A stretch of 64,000 bases of DNA. Source: Nocardiopsis_B sediminis. Its GTDB lineage: Bacteria; Actinomycetota; Actinomycetes; Streptosporangiales; Streptosporangiaceae. The DNA lies in contig NZ_JBHSBH010000002.1 of assembly GCF_042650565.1 (NCBI RefSeq), forward strand, positions 108,020 through 172,019. Reading direction: 5' to 3'. The notes beneath the pieces are model-generated. The model ran no database searches, was not told the DNA's origin, and worked only from the letters and a program-made list of their open reading frames with translations. A program made the translations under genes and the position numbers. Below, piece after piece: positions 6,956-16,169 of the stretch (the stretch's first letter is position 1; every line of letters begins with the position of its first letter).

Positions 6956-8452
6956 TTGAGTATCTGGCGCACAAAAAGCATCGAGCAATCGATCCGTGAC
7001 ACCGACGAGCCGGGGCACAAGCTCCGGAAGGATCTGAACGGGTTCGACCTCATCGTCTTCGGTATCGGTGTGATCATCGGTACCGGCATCTTCGTCGTCA
7101 CCGGACGCCAGGCCGCCGAGAACGCCGGCCCCGCGATCGTGGTGTCGTTCCTGATCGCCGGCCTGGTCTGCGCACTGGCGGCCATGTGCTACGCCGAATT
7201 CGCCTCCACCGTCCCGGTGGCGGGCAGCGCGTACACCTTCGGCTATGCCAGCCTCGGCGAGTTCATCGCCTGGATCATCGGCTGGGACCTCATCCTGGAG
7301 TTCACCCTCGCCGCCGCGGTGGTCTCGGTGGGCTGGTCGGGTTACTTCGCCGACCTGACGGGCGTCCCCACCTCGGTGGAGGTGGCGGGCTGGCCGGTCA
7401 ACATCGGGGCCATGGCCATCGTGATCCTCCTGGGGATCATGGGCGTCATCGGCACCAAGCTGTCGGGCCGCGTCTCGGCGGTCATCGTCGCCATCAAGGT
7501 CGGCATCGTGCTGCTGATCATCGGCGTGGGCGTCTTCTACATCAAGGCCGCCAACTGGGTCCCGTTCATCCCGCCGGCGCAGGAGCGCGCCGCCGAGACC
7601 GCGTCGATCGGGCACACCCCGCTCACGCAGGTCCTCCTGGGGCTGGAGCCGAGCCAGTTCGGCATCTGGGGCGTCATCTCCGCCGCCTCGGTCGTCTTCT
7701 TCGCCTTCATCGGCTTCGATGTCGTCGCCACGACCGCCGAGGAGACCAAGAAGCCCAAGCGGGACATGCCGGTCGGGATCTTCGGGTCGCTGATCATCGT
7801 CACGGTCCTGTACGTGGCCGTCTCCGCGGTGGTCACGGGCATGCGCCCCTACACCGAGCTGGGGACCGACGCACCACTGGCCGAGGCGTTCCGCGCCGTG
7901 GGCGCCGACTGGGCGGGCAACCTGATCTCGCTGGGCGGTGTCATCGGCATCACCACGGTCATCCTGGTGATGATGCTGGGCCAGTCGCGCGTGGCGTTCG
8001 CGATGTCGCGCGACGGCCTGCTGCCGCGCGGGCTGTCCAAGACCCACCCGCGCTTCGGCACCCCCTACGTGATGACCATCGTGACCACCGTCGCGGTGGC
8101 CTTTCTCGCCGGGTTCGTGCCGATCGGCACCCTCGAAGAGATGGTCAACATCGGCACGCTGTTCGCGTTCGTGGTGGTGTCGATCGGGGTCATCGTGCTC
8201 CGCCGCACGCGCCCGGACCTGCCCCGTGCGTTCCGCGCCCCGTGGGTGCCGGTGCTGCCGATCATCGCCGCTCTGGCCTGCCTGTGGCTGATGCTCAACC
8301 TCACCGTCGACACCTGGCTGCGGTTCCTGGTGTGGATGGCGCTCGGCGTGGCGGTCTACTTCCTCTACGGCCGCCGCAACAGCCGGCTGGCCCGTGGAGA
8401 AGGGGTGCCCGCGCCGGAGTCGACGGGCCCGGCGCCGTCCACCGAGGGCTGA
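6956..8452 (+). CDS. APC-superfamily amino-acid permease (cationic amino-acid transporter type)
   Basis: 498 aa from a TTG at 6956; the protein then begins SIWRTKSIEQSI, the usual start of this family. About twelve membrane segments follow. The first carries GVIIGTGIFVVTG (about 40-52), the substrate-binding unwound helix of APC transporters, and FAFIGFDVVATTAEE (about 245-259) is the TM6 signature. It imports or exchanges amino acids across the plasma membrane; specificity cannot be read from sequence. GGAG lies about eight bases before the TTG. The 8474-8513 hairpin ends it. Confidence 0.9.
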   Translation: MSIWRTKSIEQSIRDTDEPGHKLRKDLNGFDLIVFGIGVIIGTGIFVVTGRQAAENAGPAIVVSFLIAGLVCALAAMCYAEFASTVPVAGSAYTFGYASLGEFIAWIIGWDLILEFTLAAAVVSVGWSGYFADLTGVPTSVEVAGWPVNIGAMAIVILLGIMGVIGTKLSGRVSAVIVAIKVGIVLLIIGVGVFYIKAANWVPFIPPAQERAAETASIGHTPLTQVLLGLEPSQFGIWGVISAASVVFFAFIGFDVVATTAEETKKPKRDMPVGIFGSLIIVTVLYVAVSAVVTGMRPYTELGTDAPLAEAFRAVGADWAGNLISLGGVIGITTVILVMMLGQSRVAFAMSRDGLLPRGLSKTHPRFGTPYVMTIVTTVAVAFLAGFVPIGTLEEMVNIGTLFAFVVVSIGVIVLRRTRPDLPRAFRAPWVPVLPIIAALACLWLMLNLTVDTWLRFLVWMALGVAVYFLYGRRNSRLARGEGVPAPESTGPAPSTEG

Positions 8453-8473
8453 CGCCGCTCCGCGGAAAGTTCA

Positions 8474-8513
8474 GCGGGGGAGACCGGCGCCCCATTTCGC
8501 CGGTCTCCCCCGC
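8474..8513. terminator. Bidirectional terminator
   Basis: GCGGGGGAGACCGGCG (8474-8489) and CGCCGGTCTCCCCCGC (8498-8513) form a perfect 16-bp stem with an 8-nt loop, between convergent permease and acetyltransferase genes. Confidence 0.88.
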
Positions 8514-8526
8514 CGCCCCACCGGGA

Positions 8527-9618
8527 TCAGCCCCCTGCGGCTCCCGGTTGGCTCATGAGGTTCATCAACCGCCCGGGCCGCCGCGACGGCACGGCCCCGG
8601 CGACCGGCAGGCGCGCCTGCACCACGCCGTCGCGCGGCGGGCCGATCGTGGCGCCCATGCGGCGCATGATCCGCTGCATCGCGCCGTTGCCCGCGACGGT
8701 CTCGGCCCGGACCTCGGCCAGTCCCCAGTCCGCGGCGATGGCGGTGAGCGCCCGGGTGAGCGCCGTGCCCACCCCCATCCCCTGCCAGGAGTCCTCGACC
8801 AAAAACGCGATCTCGCCGACCCCGGGGTCGAGGGTGTACATGAGGTGCGCCAGGGCGACCGGCTCGCCGCCTTCACGCGGGCGCGCGGCCAGGGTGAGCC
8901 CGAGTTCGGGGTCGCAGAACACGCCGAGCATCCGGGGGGTCAGCTCGCGCACGCTGGAGAAGTAGCGCCGCCGCGAGGTCTCGGCCGAGCACCGGCGGTG
9001 CAGCCGCTGGATGGCGTCGGCGTCGCTCGAACGGACCTGGAAGACGTGCAGCCCGGTGCCCTTGTGGGTGACGATCTCCCCGTCGATGGGCGCGGGCCCG
9101 GTCGGGGGCAGCACCGAGCGGACGAGCGCGTCGGCGCGGGCGGTCTCGGTCCAGGTGAAGGGCTGGTCGGCGCGGCGCAGCCGCACCCCGCGCAGCGGGC
9201 CCACGGGCACCACGAGCGTGGTCTCGGGCTCTTCGGGGAACTCCGGCACCGAGCGGGTGAGGTTGGTCCACCGTGCCTCGTCGGCGAGCAGCAGCTCGCG
9301 CAGGGCCTCGGGCAGCCGGTTGGGCTCGCTGCGCAGCCGGGCGGTCAGCAGCAGGGCGCGGGTGACGTCGTCGCCCACTTCACGCGGCTGGGCGGGGACG
9401 GCGAGCACGGAGTCACCGACGCTGCGCCGCGCGACCTCGGCGAGCAGGGTGCGGTGCTCACCGGGCACGTCCACCACGAACTCGTCCACGACACCGGAGG
9501 CGTCGGCGTGGATGGACAGCCCCACGATGTTGCCGCCTTCGGCGGCCATGGCGTCGACAACGGCGGCCAACTGGCCCGGCCGGTCCTCGACGACGGTACG
9601 GATCCGCCACAGTGCCAC
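8527..9618 (-). CDS. ACT-domain GNAT acetyltransferase
   Basis: 363 aa from a GTG at 9618 (GAGGGGG upstream). Residues 1-75 are an ACT domain (WRIRTVVEDRPGQLAAVVDAMA, with the GGNIVG turn). Residues about 195-345 are a GNAT fold with acetyl-CoA motif A GMGVGTALT. Related actinobacterial ACT-GNAT enzymes, such as the Micromonospora MaKat type, are protein lysine acetyltransferases switched by amino acids bound to the ACT domain. That makes this a plausible amino-acid-responsive acetyltransferase; its neighbour is an amino-acid permease. Substrate and ligand are inferred. Confidence 0.85.
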   Translation of the reverse strand: MALWRIRTVVEDRPGQLAAVVDAMAAEGGNIVGLSIHADASGVVDEFVVDVPGEHRTLLAEVARRSVGDSVLAVPAQPREVGDDVTRALLLTARLRSEPNRLPEALRELLLADEARWTNLTRSVPEFPEEPETTLVVPVGPLRGVRLRRADQPFTWTETARADALVRSVLPPTGPAPIDGEIVTHKGTGLHVFQVRSSDADAIQRLHRRCSAETSRRRYFSSVRELTPRMLGVFCDPELGLTLAARPREGGEPVALAHLMYTLDPGVGEIAFLVEDSWQGMGVGTALTRALTAIAADWGLAEVRAETVAGNGAMQRIMRRMGATIGPPRDGVVQARLPVAGAVPSRRPGRLMNLMSQPGAAGG

Positions 9619-9754
9619 GCGTGCCCCCTCGCGGAAGGGCGTACACCCGCCGGGGGACCCCGTTGTCCCCCGGCGGCATACGCCGACTCCCCTCAAGGGT
9701 GCAGGTGGAACATTTCGGACGTGCTACGCATCTGTTAGTTTCCCGGACATTCGA

Positions 9755-10168
9755 TCACGGCAGGAGTGTGAAGGCAGGGATGTGCTTGGGCCGTACCACG
9801 GAGAAGTGCCGCCGGTCGAGGGTGGCGACCTCCGTGGCCCGGTGCCGTTCGGCAGCCGCGATCACCGAGGCGTCCGCCGCTCCGAGCGGGAGATCCGCAT
9901 ACACCTCGACGAGTTCGCGAATCCGCGGCCAGTCCTGATCGTGGACATGTTCGACCTCGAACAATCCGTCCTCGATGTCGCCGAGGAGAGCCGCCTCCGC
10001 CCTATTCCCCAGGCGCTTCGCCAAGAGATACGTCACCTCGGCGATGGCGAGCACCGGAAGCACGAGACCCCCCTTGTAGCGCTCCAGCAGACGGGTTGCG
10101 GCCTCGTGATCGTTATCCGCAACATCCATCAGAGAATACAGCGGGCCGGCATCGACGATCAGTGTCAC
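9755..10168 (-). CDS. vapC: PIN-domain toxin (VapC-like)
   Basis: 137 aa with the PIN acidic quartet: D in LIVDAGPL near residue 6, E in AIAEVTYLL, D in GAADASVIAAAE and D in TLDRRHF. PIN toxins are Mg-dependent RNases acting on tRNA or rRNA. The ATG at 10168 overlaps the antitoxin stop by four bases (ATGA), as in a translationally coupled pair. Confidence 0.88.
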   Translation of the reverse strand: MTLIVDAGPLYSLMDVADNDHEAATRLLERYKGGLVLPVLAIAEVTYLLAKRLGNRAEAALLGDIEDGLFEVEHVHDQDWPRIRELVEVYADLPLGAADASVIAAAERHRATEVATLDRRHFSVVRPKHIPAFTLLP

Positions 10169-10401
10169 GACTCCCCTATCTCTCCCCGGAGGATCTCGCG
10201 AATGCGGGCTCCTGTGTCATGGTGCCCGCTATTTCCTATTCCCGCCGAGCGAAACTTGCGGACCGGCCTGTCGTCGTTGGCCTCCTCCACTTGCCGAGCG
10301 ACGAATTCCTCGACGCTCACCCCCTGCTCATCCGCCTTCTCGCGGATTCGTTCTTTCGTGGTTCTCGTCAATTCGATAGTGATGCTCACGCGCTCGACCA
10401 T
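10165..10401 (-). CDS. vapB: Ribbon-helix-helix antitoxin (VapB-like)
   Basis: 78 aa. VERVSITIELTRTTKERI forms the N-terminal ribbon and first helix of an RHH DNA-binding fold; the C-terminal DTGARIREILRGE is the likely toxin-neutralising tail. It is upstream of and overlapping vapC. RHH antitoxins normally repress their own promoter, which here must lie at 10402-10540. Confidence 0.82.
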   Translation of the reverse strand: MVERVSITIELTRTTKERIREKADEQGVSVEEFVARQVEEANDDRPVRKFRSAGIGNSGHHDTGARIREILRGEIGES

Positions 10402-10542
10402 AGTGATCGACCTCCCCCTTCGCCTGCGAAACCGCGTTCACCCTCACTTCCGGCCATCGCCAGCCGGATTCGGTCACGTCACCGTGGCGGTAAGAGTGCG
10501 CGGTAGAGCGTCTGATACCCCCGAATGTACGCGGAAGCGGCC

Positions 10543-11736
10543 TCACGCGCCGCCCGCCACCAGTTCTCCGTCCTTCCAGACCGCGTCCACCAATGGGACC
10601 CCGGGGCGGTAGGCGAGGTAGACCGGGTCCGGGGCGTCGAGCAGGGTGAGGTCGGCTCGGGCTCCGATGCCGAGGTGGCCGATGTCGGTGCGGCGCAGGG
10701 CGCGGGCGCCGCCTTGTGTGGCGGCGTGGAGGGCCTCCTCCGGGGTCATGTGCATCTCGCGGACCGCCAGGGCGATGCAGAACGCCATGCTGGAGGTGAA
10801 GCACGACCCCGGGTTGCAGTCGGTCGCCAGCGCCACCGGCGCCCCGGCGTCGAGGAGCGCGCGGGCGGGCGGGTAGGGCTGGCGGGTCGAGAAGTCGACG
10901 CCGGGCAGCAGCGTGGCCACGGTGCTTCCGGAGGCGAGGGCGTCGATGTCGCCGGGGTCGAGGTGGGTGCAGTGATCCACCGACGCTGCGCCCGCCTCCA
11001 CCGCCACCCGCACGCCGGGGCCGGGCCCCGACTGGTTGCCATGGACGCGGGCGCCCAGCCCGGCGCGGCGCCCCGCCTCCAGCACCCGCCGGGCGGCGTC
11101 GGCGTCGAAGGCGCCGCGTTCGCAGAACACGTCGATCCAGCGGGCGTGGGGCGCGCACGCGTCCAGCATGGGGCCGGTGACCAGGTCGAGGTAGCCCGCG
11201 GGGTCGTCGGCGTACTCGGCGGGCACGACGTGGGCGCCCAGGAAGGTGGTCTCGTCGGTCACCCGGCCGGCCACGCGCAGGCAGCGCTCCTCCTCGGCCG
11301 TGCTCAGCCCGTACCCCGACTTCACCTCCACCGTGGTGGTGCCCTGGGCGTGGGCTTCGCGCAGCAGCCGGGTGGCGGTGCCCAGCAGCTCGGCGTCGGT
11401 GGCGGCGCGGGTCGCCGCAACCGTGGTGCGGATGCCGCCCGCCTCGTAGGGGCGCCCGGCCATGCGGGCGGCGAACTCGCGGCCCCGGTCGCCGGCGAAG
11501 ACGATGTGGGAGTGGCTGTCGACGAAGCCGGGGATCACGCACCGCCCGTCGGCGTCGACGCGCGCGTCGGCCTCCGGCGCCAGCGGGGAGGGGCCCGTCC
11601 AGGCGATCCGGCCCTCGGCGATCACCACGGCGGCACCGTTGATCGTGCCGAGCATGCCCTCTCCCGCCTCGGGGTCGTTGGTGACGAGGGTGCCGATGCC
11701 GTCGATGAGCAGCGATCCGGGGACGGTGGCGGTCAC
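10543..11736 (-). CDS. hutI: Imidazolonepropionase
   Basis: 397 aa amidohydrolase. It opens 4-imidazolone-5-propionate to N-formimidoyl-L-glutamate, the third step of histidine breakdown. HSHIVFAGDR (metal-binding HxH at about 67-69), VKSGYGLST, H in GNQSGPGPGV and DHCTHL, and ATDCNPGS give the expected metal and substrate motifs. The GTG start overlaps the hutF stop by four bases (GTGA). Confidence 0.93.
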   Translation of the reverse strand: MTATVPGSLLIDGIGTLVTNDPEAGEGMLGTINGAAVVIAEGRIAWTGPSPLAPEADARVDADGRCVIPGFVDSHSHIVFAGDRGREFAARMAGRPYEAGGIRTTVAATRAATDAELLGTATRLLREAHAQGTTTVEVKSGYGLSTAEEERCLRVAGRVTDETTFLGAHVVPAEYADDPAGYLDLVTGPMLDACAPHARWIDVFCERGAFDADAARRVLEAGRRAGLGARVHGNQSGPGPGVRVAVEAGAASVDHCTHLDPGDIDALASGSTVATLLPGVDFSTRQPYPPARALLDAGAPVALATDCNPGSCFTSSMAFCIALAVREMHMTPEEALHAATQGGARALRRTDIGHLGIGARADLTLLDAPDPVYLAYRPGVPLVDAVWKDGELVAGGA

Positions 11737-13148
11737 GCGATCAACTCCTTGATGGCCGTGTGCAGGTCGCGGGGTGCATCGGGGAGCAGGGTGTGGCCTC
11801 CATCGCGAACGATCCACCGGCCGTCGGCCATGACGTGGCGGACGTCGGCCGCGGACGCCGCGAAGACGGCCGCCTCGGCGGCGGCCCCGGCCGGGTCGGC
11901 GCCGGCCAGCCGGATGCCGTCCAGGTCGAGGGTGACGAGGTCGGCGCGGTACCCGGGGGCGATGCGGCCCGCATCGGGCCAGCCCAGGGCCCCGGTGTGG
12001 CCGGAGCCGTGCAGCGCGCCGAGGAGGGCCGCGGCGGGCAGGGTGCCGCGGCGGCCGGTGCGCAGCCGCTCGTGCATCTCGGCCCCGCGCGCCTCCTCGA
12101 ACATGTCGATGGTGGAGTGCCCGTCGCTGCCCAGGGACAGGGGGACCCCGGCCAGGTCCGACAGCGGGGGCAGCCCGTCGGCGAGGTCGCGTTCGGTGGT
12201 CGGGCACAGGCACACGCCCGCGCCGGAGGCGCGAATGAGGCCGGTGTCGCCGGGGGTGAGGTGGGTGGCGTGCACGAGGGTGGGCCGGGTACGGGCCAGG
12301 AACCCGGTGTCGTCGAGCAGCTCGGCGGGGGTGCGCCCGTGAGCGGCCCCGCAGGCGCTGTTCTCGGCGGGCTGCTCGGAGAGGTGGATGTGCACCGCGG
12401 CCCATCCGGCGTCCGCGCCGAGCTCGGCGACGCGGGCGATGTCGGCGGGCGCGCAGGCGCGCACCGAGTGGACGGCGGCGCCCACCCGGGCGTGCCCGCC
12501 GGGGCGGAATGCGGCCACGCGGCCGGCCCACTGCTCGACGCCGGGGTCGGCGAAGCGCAGCTGGGCGCCGTCGAGCGCGAGGGGCGTGCCGTCCGCGGCC
12601 AGGCCGCCCCGGAGGTAGCAGGTGTCGAGCAGGGTGATCCTGATCCCGGCGTCCGCCGCGGCCTGGGCCAGGGCGGCGCCCATGGCGTTGGGGTCGGCGT
12701 AGGGCCGGCCGCCGGGGGCGTGGTGGAGGTAGTGGAACTCGCCCACGCAGGTGATCCCGGCGAGCGCCATCTCGGCGTAGACGGCGCGGGCCAGGCGCAG
12801 GTAGGAGTCGGGGTCGAGCCGGGCGGCGACCCGGTACATGCGTTCGCGCCAGGTCCAGAAGCTGCCCCCGTTCTCCCCGGTCCGCCCGCGCAGCGCCCGG
12901 TGGAAGGCGTGGGAATGGGCGTTGGCCAGCCCGGGAAGCGTGAGCCCGGCCAGCCGCCGGGCATCGGGGGGCGGCTCGGCGCTCTCACCGACGGACACGA
13001 TCCGCCCGCCGTCGACCTCGACGACCACCCCGGCCCGCGCCCCGGACGTATCGGGCTCACCGGTCAGCGCCCACGCACACCAGTACCGCTCCGACCGGCC
13101 GCGCCCTGAGCCCGCGCGGGCAGCGCCGGTTCCTCCCTTCGGCGGCAT
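11733..13148 (-). CDS. hutF: Formimidoylglutamate deiminase
   Basis: 471 aa amidohydrolase-superfamily enzyme. NAHSHAFHRALRG, HIHLSEQ, VHATHL and LGSDGHST are its metal and catalytic motifs. It turns N-formimidoylglutamate into N-formylglutamate and ammonia. This marks the five-step pathway rather than direct hydrolysis by HutG. The 40-residue N-terminus before WCAWALTG is longer than usual and may be mis-started; a start inside it is possible. Its ATG overlaps the preceding stop by one base (TGATG). Confidence 0.9.
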   Translation of the reverse strand: MPPKGGTGAARAGSGRGRSERYWCAWALTGEPDTSGARAGVVVEVDGGRIVSVGESAEPPPDARRLAGLTLPGLANAHSHAFHRALRGRTGENGGSFWTWRERMYRVAARLDPDSYLRLARAVYAEMALAGITCVGEFHYLHHAPGGRPYADPNAMGAALAQAAADAGIRITLLDTCYLRGGLAADGTPLALDGAQLRFADPGVEQWAGRVAAFRPGGHARVGAAVHSVRACAPADIARVAELGADAGWAAVHIHLSEQPAENSACGAAHGRTPAELLDDTGFLARTRPTLVHATHLTPGDTGLIRASGAGVCLCPTTERDLADGLPPLSDLAGVPLSLGSDGHSTIDMFEEARGAEMHERLRTGRRGTLPAAALLGALHGSGHTGALGWPDAGRIAPGYRADLVTLDLDGIRLAGADPAGAAAEAAVFAASAADVRHVMADGRWIVRDGGHTLLPDAPRDLHTAIKELIA

Positions 13149-14374
13149 CACGCGTTCGCGTCGCATGCGAGGTCGGCCAGGACGTCGGTCAGGGCGGCGA
13201 CGCCGTGGTGGCGGTCGGCCACCTCGGCGTGTTCTTGGGGTGCGTGGGAGATGCCCGTCGGGTTGCGGACGAACAGCATGGCCGTAGGCACCACCGCCGA
13301 GAGGACCCCCGCGTCGTGGCCCGCTCCGGTGGGCAGGACGGGTGCGGGGGCGCCGTCGTGGCCGGCCAGGGCGGCGATGCGGTCGCGCAGGCCCGTCCGG
13401 AACTCCACCACGGGCGAATAGGACTCCTGGTAGGTGGCGTGGAAGACGCCGTGCTCGGACGCCGCGGTGCGGGCGGCGGCGTCGACCGCGTCGGTGACCG
13501 CGCGCAACGCGGCCTCGTCGGGCGCGCGGGCGTCGAGCCAGGCGCGCACGCGCGACGGGATCGCGTTGCTGCCGTTGGGCCACACGCGCACCTTGCCCAC
13601 CGTGGCGACCGCCCCGTTCTCCTCGGCCGCGGAGCGGGCCGCCAGGACGGTTGCGGCGAACGGCAGCATGGGGTCGTTGCGGTCGGCCAGCCGGGTGGTG
13701 CCCGCGTGGTCGGCCCGGCCGGAGAAGTCCATGCGCCAGCGCCCGTGGGGCCACACCGACCCGGCCACGCCGACCGGGGAACCGGAGTCGGCCAGCCCGC
13801 GCCCCTGTTCGATGTGCAGCTCCACGAACGCCCCGATGTGGGCGACGAGGTCGGGATCGGGCCCGATCCCCGAGGGGTCCAGGCCCGCCTCCTGCATGGC
13901 GGCCGACCAGGTGACGCCGTCGGCGTCGGTGAGCCCGGCGGCCCGGTGTGCGGTGATGGCGCCGGTGAGCAGGCGCGAGCCCAGGCAGGGCACGCCGAAG
14001 CGGGCCCCTTCCTCCTCGACGAAGACGGTCACGGCGATCGGGCGGTCGGGCACCACGCCGCGGCGGCGCAGCCCGGCCACCGCCGCCAGCCCGCCGGCCA
14101 CCCCGAGGGGGCCGTCGAACGCGCCGCCGTCGGGGACGGAGTCCAGGTGGGAGCCGGTCACGATCGCCCCGGGGCCGGGCTCGCCCCACCACGCCCACAG
14201 GTTGCCGTTGCGGTCGGTGCGCACGTCTAGGCCGAGGCCGGAGGCGGCGTCGGTGAACCAGGCGCGGACGTCGCGGTCGGCGGGTGTCCAGGAGAACCTG
14301 CGGTACCCGCCGCCGGCACGGTCGCGGCCCAGGGGCGCCAGCCCGGCCCACAGGTCGTCGAATGTCTCGCTCAT
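13148..14374 (-). CDS. M20-family amidohydrolase of the hut cluster (allantoate amidohydrolase-like)
   Basis: 408 aa. GSHLDSVPDGGAFDGPLGV, EEEGARFG, ELHIEQG and RADHAGTTR are the two-metal and substrate motifs of the hydantoinase/carbamoylase (AmaB/AllC) subgroup. Coupled to hutF and hutU, it most likely performs the N-formylglutamate deformylation that a HutG-type enzyme does elsewhere; Streptomyces clusters have the same arrangement. The family fit is clear, the substrate inferred from context. Confidence 0.85.
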   Translation of the reverse strand: MSETFDDLWAGLAPLGRDRAGGGYRRFSWTPADRDVRAWFTDAASGLGLDVRTDRNGNLWAWWGEPGPGAIVTGSHLDSVPDGGAFDGPLGVAGGLAAVAGLRRRGVVPDRPIAVTVFVEEEGARFGVPCLGSRLLTGAITAHRAAGLTDADGVTWSAAMQEAGLDPSGIGPDPDLVAHIGAFVELHIEQGRGLADSGSPVGVAGSVWPHGRWRMDFSGRADHAGTTRLADRNDPMLPFAATVLAARSAAEENGAVATVGKVRVWPNGSNAIPSRVRAWLDARAPDEAALRAVTDAVDAAARTAASEHGVFHATYQESYSPVVEFRTGLRDRIAALAGHDGAPAPVLPTGAGHDAGVLSAVVPTAMLFVRNPTGISHAPQEHAEVADRHHGVAALTDVLADLACDANA

Positions 14375-14465
14375 GGTCGGCCGTCCTCCGTCGTCGATCG
14401 TCGTCGCGCCGCGCCGCCGGGCCCGGCGCCCGCGTCCCCCCGTTCCCGGGCCCCGCCGCCCCCGG

Positions 14466-16136
14466 TCAGGTGTCCGCCATGGGGATGCGCAGGCCGTGGC
14501 GGCGGGCCACCTCCTGTGCCTCGGAGTACCCCGCGTCGGCGTGGCGGAGCACGCCGGTGGCGGGGTCGTTGGTGAGGACCCGTTCCAGCTTCCGCGCGGC
14601 GAGGTCGGTGCCGTCGGCGACGCCGACCTGCCCGGCGTGCAGGGAGCGGCCCATCCCGACCCCGCCCCCGTGGTGGATGGACACCCAGGAGGCGCCCGAC
14701 GCCGTGGTGACCAGCGCGTTGAGCAGCGGCCAGTCGGCGATGGCGTCGGAGCCGTCCTTCATGCCCTCGGTCTCCCGGTAGGGCGAGGCGACCGACCCGG
14801 TGTCGAGGTGGTCGCGCCCGATCGCGAGCGGCGCGCTGATCTCGCCTGAGGCCACCAGCTCGTTGAAGCGCAGCCCGGCGGCGGCGCGTTCGCCCTGGCC
14901 GAGCCAGCAGATGCGGGCGGGCAGCCCCTGGAAGGGGACCTTCTCGCCGGCCAGCCGGATCCAGCGGGCGAGGTGGTCGTCGCCGGGGAACAGGTCGAGG
15001 ACGGCGCGGTCGGTGCGCGCGATGTCGGCGGGGTCGCCCGAGAGCGCCGCCCACCGGAACGGCCCCTTGCCCTCGCAGAACAGCGGGCGGATGTAGGCGG
15101 GGACGAACCCGGGGAAGTCGAAGGCGCGCAGGTAGCCGGCGGTGCGCGCCTCCCCGCGGATGGAGTTGCCATAGTCGAAAACCTCGGCGCCCGCGTCGGC
15201 GAAGCCGACCATGGCCTCCACGTGCACGGCCATCGACAGCCGCGCCCGCTCGGTGAACGCGGCGGGGTCGGCGGCGGCGAGGTCGTGCCACTCGTCGGGG
15301 TCCACGCCGATGGGCAGGTAGGCCAGCGGGTCGTGCGCGGAGGTCTGGTCGGTGACGATGTCGATGGGGGCGCCGCGCTCCAGCAGCTCCGGCACGGCCT
15401 CGGCGGCGTTGCCCAGCAGCCCGATGGACAGCGGACGGCGCTCCGCGCTCGCCCGCTCGGCCAGCCGCAGCGCCTCGTCGAGGTCTGCGGCGCGCACGTC
15501 CAGGTAGCCGCCGCGCAGCCGGCGGTCGATGCGGGTGGCGTCGCACTCCACGACCAGGGCGACGCCGCCGTTCATGGTGACGGCCAGCGGCTGCGCGCCG
15601 CCCATGCCGCCGAGCCCGGCGGTCAGTGTGATGGTCCCGGCCAGGGTGCCGCCGAATCGCCGCGCCGCCACCGCCCCGAAGGTCTCATAGGTGCCCTGGA
15701 GGATGCCCTGGGTGCCGATGTAGATCCACGACCCGGCGGTCATCTGCCCGTACATGGTCAGGCCGAGGGATTCCAGGCGGCGGAACTCCGCCCAGTTGGC
15801 CCAGTCGCCGACCAGGTTGCTGTTGGCGATCAGCACGCGCGGCGCCCATTCGTGGGTGCGCAGGATGCCGGCCGGGCGGCCCGACTGGACGAGGAGGGTC
15901 TCGTCGTCGGCGAGGTCGAGCAGCGACGCGGTGATGCGGTCGAAGCTCGCCCAGTCGCGTGCGGCGCGCCCGGTACCGCCGTAGACCACCAGCCGGTCGG
16001 GGTGCTCGGCCACATCGGGGTCGAGGTTGTTGTGCAGCATGCGCAGGGCGGCCTCCTGGGCCCAGCCCCTGGCGGAGCGCTGGGGGCCGCGCGGCGCTCT
16101 GACCTGGCGCGGGCCTCCGGTACCGGTGGCGGTCAT
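14466..16136 (-). CDS. hutU: Urocanate hydratase
   Basis: 556 aa, full length. LGGMGGAQPLAVTMNGG (NAD-binding glycine stretch), DYGNSIR and GVGMGRSLHAGQV are hallmark segments. It adds water to urocanate using a tightly bound NAD+, step two of the pathway. It is preceded by hutH with a 33-bp gap and followed by the M20 gene after 91 bp. Confidence 0.95.
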   Translation of the reverse strand: MTATGTGGPRQVRAPRGPQRSARGWAQEAALRMLHNNLDPDVAEHPDRLVVYGGTGRAARDWASFDRITASLLDLADDETLLVQSGRPAGILRTHEWAPRVLIANSNLVGDWANWAEFRRLESLGLTMYGQMTAGSWIYIGTQGILQGTYETFGAVAARRFGGTLAGTITLTAGLGGMGGAQPLAVTMNGGVALVVECDATRIDRRLRGGYLDVRAADLDEALRLAERASAERRPLSIGLLGNAAEAVPELLERGAPIDIVTDQTSAHDPLAYLPIGVDPDEWHDLAAADPAAFTERARLSMAVHVEAMVGFADAGAEVFDYGNSIRGEARTAGYLRAFDFPGFVPAYIRPLFCEGKGPFRWAALSGDPADIARTDRAVLDLFPGDDHLARWIRLAGEKVPFQGLPARICWLGQGERAAAGLRFNELVASGEISAPLAIGRDHLDTGSVASPYRETEGMKDGSDAIADWPLLNALVTTASGASWVSIHHGGGVGMGRSLHAGQVGVADGTDLAARKLERVLTNDPATGVLRHADAGYSEAQEVARRHGLRIPMADT

Positions 16137-16169
16137 GTCGGTCCTCCGTTGGTGCGTCGAGGCGTCCGT

